From Paragyromitra xinjiangensis (Eukaryota > Ascomycota > Pezizomycetes > Pezizales > Discinaceae): a DNA stretch of 64,000 bases. This document shows, piece after piece, positions 59,929 to 64,000 of this stretch. The first letter of the stretch is position 1. Every line of letters starts with the position of its first letter. The position numbers and the translations under genes are program-made. Under the pieces are notes generated by a model. It saw only the letters and a program-made list of their open reading frames with translations. It searched no databases and was not told the origin of the DNA. Location of the stretch: the NCBI GenBank assembly GCA_038503065.1, contig JBCAMK010000016.1:124001-188000 (forward strand), in the 5' to 3' direction.

Positions 59929-60317
59929 GGCACATCAGCAAAAAACGGAAATGCCGTAAAGTCCCTCTGGACGCCAAAATGCCATGGCGGAAACATACCC
60001 TTCTGGATGCAGCGTGGTCCAACTACATGTCGTCCAGAAGACATGGGGTAGGAGCTCTGGTCATCTGGAAGGCAGCGCTGTAGGCTCTGGTTGTCTGGAT
60101 GAGCTCTGGTCATCTAGACGAGCTCCGGTCATCTGGACGAAGCCTGTCGACCTCTGTACGTCCGGGGGAACCTCTCGCAGGGCCAGCACATTTTGGTAGG
60201 TTTGGAATTGCACGCTTTGCTCGTATGGCTCGAATTCTTTCTATTGATACATCTACTACTATTCTATGAATCTATCTATCTATATATATGTACAAACATT
60301 TACTACCCGCAGAGAAA

Positions 60318-61256
60318 CGACCAATTGGCGCAGGCGGTGGAAGCTGCGGCAGCGAATCGACCATATGGCGGAGGCTGCTGCAGCAAATTGATCATATGGC
60401 AGAGGCGGCGGAAGCGGCGGAAGCTGCAGCAGCGAATCGACTATATGGCGCAGGCGCAGGAAGCTCAGGCAGCAAATCGACCTATTGGCGCAGGGAGCGG
60501 AAGCTGCAGCAGCGAATTGACCATATGGCGGAAGCGGAGGAAGCGGCGGAAGCGCAGGCAGCGAATCAACCATATGGCGCAGGCGCAGGCAGTGCAGGAA
60601 GCGAATCGACCTATTGGCGCAGGCGCAGGAAGCTCAGGCAGCGAATCGACCTATTGGCGCAGGCGCAGGAAGCTCAGGCAGCGAATCGACCTATTGGCGC
60701 AGGCAGCGAATCGACCATATGGCGGAAGCGCAGGCAGCGAATTGACCATATGGCGGAAGCTGCAGCAGCGAATCGACCATATGGCGCAGGCGCAGGCAGC
60801 GGAAGCTGCTGCAGCTGTGGCGGAGGCGGCGGAAGCTCAGGCAGCGGATCGACCATATGGCGCAGGCGCAGGCAGCGGAAGCTGCTGCAGCTGTGGCGGA
60901 GGCGGCGGAAGCTCGGGCAGCGAATTGACCATATGGCGCAGGCAGCGGAGGCTGCTGCGGCGAATTGACCAATTGGCGGAGGCGGAGGAAGCTCAGGCAG
61001 CGGATTGACGACCGGCAGGAGGCGGCGGAAGCTCAGTCAGCTGATCGACCATATGGCGAAGGCAGCGGAGGCTGCTGCAGCGAATTGACCATATGGCGGA
61101 AGCGGAGGAAGCGGCGGAAGCTGCAGCAGCGAATCGGCCATATGGCGGAAGCTCAGGCAGCGGATCGACCATATGGCGGAAGCGGAGGAAGCGGCGGAAG
61201 CTGCAGCAGCGAATCGACCATATGGCGCAGGCGCAGGCAGCGCAGGCAGCGAATTT
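60318..61256. repeat. GC-rich minisatellite open in all three forward frames
   Basis: More than twenty copies of a core (GCGAATCGACCATATGGCG or the CCTATTGGCG variant) separated by spacers built from GGAAGCGGA, GGCGCAGGC and GAAGCTGCAGCA modules. All three plus frames stay open for hundreds of bases and read as three different repeat proteins: ANRPYGAGAGS (Gly-rich), STIWRRRRK (Arg-rich) and RIDHMAEAEEA (acidic, helical). The longest frame starts at an ATG at 60193 with a hydrophobic N-terminus (LVWLEFFLLIHLLLFYES) and ends at 61008. Whether any is translated is unknown. Confidence 0.85.
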
Positions 61257-61289
61257 AGTTGCCTCCTGAGCTCGCTTAGGCGGAAGCAG

Positions 61290-61291
<2 letters not shown>

Positions 61292-61325
<34 letters not shown>
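61292..61325. repeat. AGGC microsatellite
   Basis: About 8.5 perfect units of AGGC directly after the minisatellite. Confidence 0.9.
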
Positions 61326-61944
61326 TGTGAATCGAACCGAGTCTAGGAGGCATATCAGCGGGAGTCAAATAAACGGAAGCAAGACGTTACCTAGGAGGTT
61401 ATTCGGAAGCAGAGCTTATTGCTCGAGGCCTAAATCTCACGATGTTAGTAGAGAATGGGTGGGAGAGAATAGGGGGAAGCAGATGGGAAGGAATAGGGGG
61501 AGGTGTCTTAGTAGGCGTTGCTTAGGCGACACCTAAGCGAAGCTTGAGGATTTTGAAAATCGCTAAGTGCCTAGGGTCAGGGTTTTGACTTAGCGAAATA
61601 TAAAAAAAAAAGTTCCGGCCGCTACACGCATTGGGAGGGTGCCAGACGAACACAGGTCGGTCGGGCTTCTGGAAGGGCGCTCTGGCGTTAGCTGGCGGTA
61701 AGAGTTAGTTTGAGCGCGTCTAGATGCAGCACGGGCGCAGGCAGGCCGTCAGGAGGCGTTCAAGAGGCAATGCCCGTCTTCTGGAGGGTCAAAATGCCAT
61801 TATACAATGTTACCCTTCTGGATGCCTTTTTTTTTTTACTGATGCACGTGACATAGCCCTAACCCTTCAGCTCTGCGGGGTATAAAGCTGAGCAACCCAA
61901 CGCTCACCCAATCCTTCTCCATCAACTCTCCACCCCCTATCAAC

Positions 61945-62005
61945 ACCATCCCCATCAACCCCATCCCCATCAACCCCATCCCTATCAACCCCATCCCCTA
62001 TTAAT
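61945..62005. repeat. 15-bp tandem repeat CCATCCCCATCAACC
   Basis: About four imperfect copies of CCCCATCAACCCCAT in a pyrimidine-rich stretch; no coding role seen. Confidence 0.7.
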
Positions 62006-62062
62006 CCCCATCCCCTATCAACTCCGCGTTACCGTTAATTCTATGACCGACTGAGCAGGTAA

Positions 62063-62318
62063 GTGCATCAGCAAAAAAAGTAATTGTCTTCCAGTGAGAT
62101 TATGTCTTCAGGGCCTTCAGTGTCTTCCAGAAGGCCATATTGCATCTGAAGGACTGGAAGACAATTTTTCACTTTTGATATGTTATCATTCAGCCAAATC
62201 CGGGAACATATTTTTTGTCTTCCAGTGAGATTTTGTCTTCAGGGTCTTCAGGGTCTTCCAGAAGGCCATATTGCACCTGAAGGTCCTGAAGACAAATAAC
62301 TTTTTTTGCTGATGTGCC
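62063..62318. mobile_element. MITE-like element made of two hairpin units
   Basis: Termini GTGCATCAGCAAAAAAAGTA (62063) and ACTTTTTTTGCTGATGTGC (62299-62317) are inverted. Inside are two copies of a unit of about 78 bases (about 62085-62162 and 62217-62296), each beginning GTCTTCCAGTGAGATT and ending with an inverted GAAGACA, so each can fold on itself. No coding frame. Confidence 0.65.
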
Positions 62319-63239
62319 TATAGTGGCTTTTCAAAAGAATTCTAACCCTAGATGCGCTGATAACTTCAGGTCGGAGGTTTTTAGCTGTGAGGCGAGGTCA
62401 GTAACTCCTAGTCTATTTTGAAATGACTAACACTCTTTGCAGGGATTCCGATGCATCGATGCGAGCTTTTCATTCTCTTCTAGCAGTCATTTGAAGGTAC
62501 ATGTATTGTAATCTACTCCGCACGATTTCCATCGCTAATACATGTAGTGCTATGTGTAGCTAGCAGCCTAGGAGCCCAATACACTCATAGAATTATTGGT
62601 GATCTTACTTACCCTGTTTGCCTGCGACATCTGCTAATCCATGTTTACTTCTAGTTCTTGCCGAAGCATCTTATCTATGAGCTGTAAGTTTCCTATTTGT
62701 GGTACCCCCTTTGCTAACCCCTAGAGAATGTCGAGGCTTGATTCCGCAACTGATAGGTTTACACTTCCATCCCCTGTTGACCTGCACTTGCTAATCTCTT
62801 TCTCCAAACAGTATCACAGTATGAAGTCGCTTGTTTACGACGTGAGTTTATCCCTTTCCTTCTCGTTAAGATTACGTGTAGTATGGCTCTCTGATTACGA
62901 TACCGTTGCCTTTAGGAAAGCTCAGCTGAAGAGGATCAAATGTATGTGAGTTTATCCCGTGCCTCAACCCCTTATATGCCGTGGGAACTGCTCGCTTCAG
63001 CAGAGCCACGCATCCCTCTTCTCTTTCCCCTTTTCTGCCTACGTCATATACCCTTTTCTAGTTATGTTCTTGATGCGCTATTTTAAGAATACCCTCAATT
63101 TTATCCTGTATCAGAATGCTTTTGTATATAAATCAGGGTTAGGGTTTTGTCATAGAAAATTTGATATGAATTAGAACCACCGAATATGACCACGAGCATG
63201 TGACTACAATCATGTGATCAAGATCAATGAGAATTACCG
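62319..63239. other. No gene seen
   Basis: Short frames only. GGGTTAGGGTTTT at about 63136-63148 is another two-unit telomere-like tract. Confidence 0.45.
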
Positions 63240-63950
63240 AGCTATATCCCGAATCTAAATCGCAAGAAAGTAAACTATTGCTTGCATTGCTGTATCGATA
63301 GTGTAGCCGTACTGTAGGGCTGCCGGAGCACTGCCATATGAGCCTCGTATGGCTGCCGAGTGCTCATGATTGCCCAGTTGATAAGATAAAGAAGCCCTCC
63401 CACTGTGGTGCCGTACTCTGATAAGTAAATCAAAGCTGAAAAGATGGTTGACCTGCCGTAGGCCTACAACAGTTGATACACTACCCACTCATCAAGAAGC
63501 GGGGGTGCTACTGTATTCCTGCCGTGCTCTTCAAACTATTCGGATTGTACAAAGATGATAGTGCTGCCGATGGACTCTTAATTTTGTGCAACCCCGTATT
63601 TGGAATACTAGAGTATTGCTATCGTATTGCTGCCGGATGGTTGGACCTTCCGCTTTCGGTCAAACCCCGCGACACTCCGGGACCACTACTGTGTGGAAGA
63701 CAAGCGGTCTTGCTGACAGTAATCAACGCCTACCGCAGCGCTGCCTTCTTTGTGAAACAACGGTTCTTTTGTCATTCAGCAGTTCTTCGAGAATGCTTAG
63801 TGATGAATGTGCCTGATTCATTCCAATCGCTAATTAACTCGGAATGTTGGCGAATGCCCCATTTGCCAAAGTATAGAAGTCCTCCAGTAGCACTCCGGCA
63901 GGACGCACACCCCCTTTTCCGCTATTGTATGTCCCGCTAAAAACTGCTCT
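63240..63950. repeat. Motif-rich block resembling the sequence left of the transposase
   Basis: Dense variants of GCTGCCG, AGTGCTGCC, GCACTGCC, TATTGCT and CACTAC on both strands. At about 63497 AAGCGGGGGTGCTACTGTAT resembles AAGGGGGTGCTATTTGTGCT at about 53281. A frame of 155 codons (63473-63940) crosses the block but shows no known domain. It may be the end of a second related element running off the window. Confidence 0.35.
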
Positions 63951-64000
63951 GATTAATTATACAAGGGAGGCCAAGCCTTGTTTTCAGGTTCGAAGGCTCA

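Larger units (their letters stand above)
59929..61848. mobile_element. Candidate non-autonomous element containing a minisatellite
   Basis: The left end GGCACATCAGCAAAAAAC (59929-59946) faces an imperfect inverse at about 61829-61848 (TTTTTTTTACTGATGCACG). CCCTTCTGGATGC occurs near both ends (about 59998 and 61813). In between, repeats of TCTGG(A/T)CGAGCTC type lie at 60050-60150, followed by the minisatellite and an AGGC microsatellite. Termini resemble those of the element at 62063-62318. Boundaries are tentative. Confidence 0.4.

Noticed and set aside
61949..62005. Short spaced repeats considered as a CRISPR-like array
   Set aside because: Simple degenerate tandem repeats without unique spacers in a eukaryotic genome.

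Overview
The window is nuclear DNA of a filamentous ascomycete (Pezizomycotina-type). The evidence is many short introns of 41 to 83 bases with GT(A/G)NGT-like donors and CTAAC/CTGAC-like branch sites, typical fungal gene families (a NACHT-ankyrin NLR, a LaeA-like methyltransferase, a torulene-dioxygenase-type carotenoid oxygenase, a cupredoxin-free secreted lactonase, a Snf2-RING translocase), and short interstitial TTAGGG/CCCTAA tracts. I cannot name the species. Exon coordinates come from my own reading of splice sites; in every multi-exon model the reading phases close exactly, which is the main support for them.

Layout. 1-615 is the 5' part of a chromate transporter running off the left edge. 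3524-5014 is a GPI-anchor-like aspartic-protease homologue without catalytic Asp residues. 5656-6519 is a fungal uncharacterised protein. A tRNA-like sequence lies at 7959-8045. 12310-14003 is a LaeA-like SAM methyltransferase in 14 exons, tail-to-tail with a carotenoid oxygenase at 15230-17017. 21909-23161 is a secreted beta-propeller lactonase, 25999-27416 an F-box-like protein, 28802-29580 a MARVEL-type four-helix membrane protein, 33450-35317 a type-B carboxylesterase, 36781-40245 a fungal NLR, 44695-47931 a Snf2/RING ATPase and 52201-53050 a C2H2 zinc-finger protein. Between these genes lie long stretches with no recognisable gene and several small inverted-repeat elements (17894-19014 with a nested copy at 18788-18997, 25542-25712, 40461-40602, 42581-43334).

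The right end is repeat territory. 53852-57453 (minus) is a three-exon CACTA/Plavaka-like transposase of 1155 codons. Head to head with it are a small Cys/Trp-rich ORF (57814-58038) and a polyQ, acidic protein in two exons (58339-59690). I read this as one transposon gene cassette. It is followed by a 1.9-kb interval with weak terminal inverted repeats that contains a long minisatellite open in all three forward frames (about 60318-61256), a second inverted-repeat element made of two hairpin units (62063-62318), and a terminal block (63240-63950) whose motifs resemble the sequence just left of the transposase.

Most host genes look like independent single genes, not a pathway. The methyltransferase/carotenoid oxygenase pair is the only neighbouring enzyme pair, and nothing else nearby suggests a carotenoid cluster. 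The strongest candidates for undescribed biology are the transposon cassette with its companion protein, the triple-frame minisatellite, and the 42.6-43.3 kb element with its repeated ACCACCGGTGGT palindromes.
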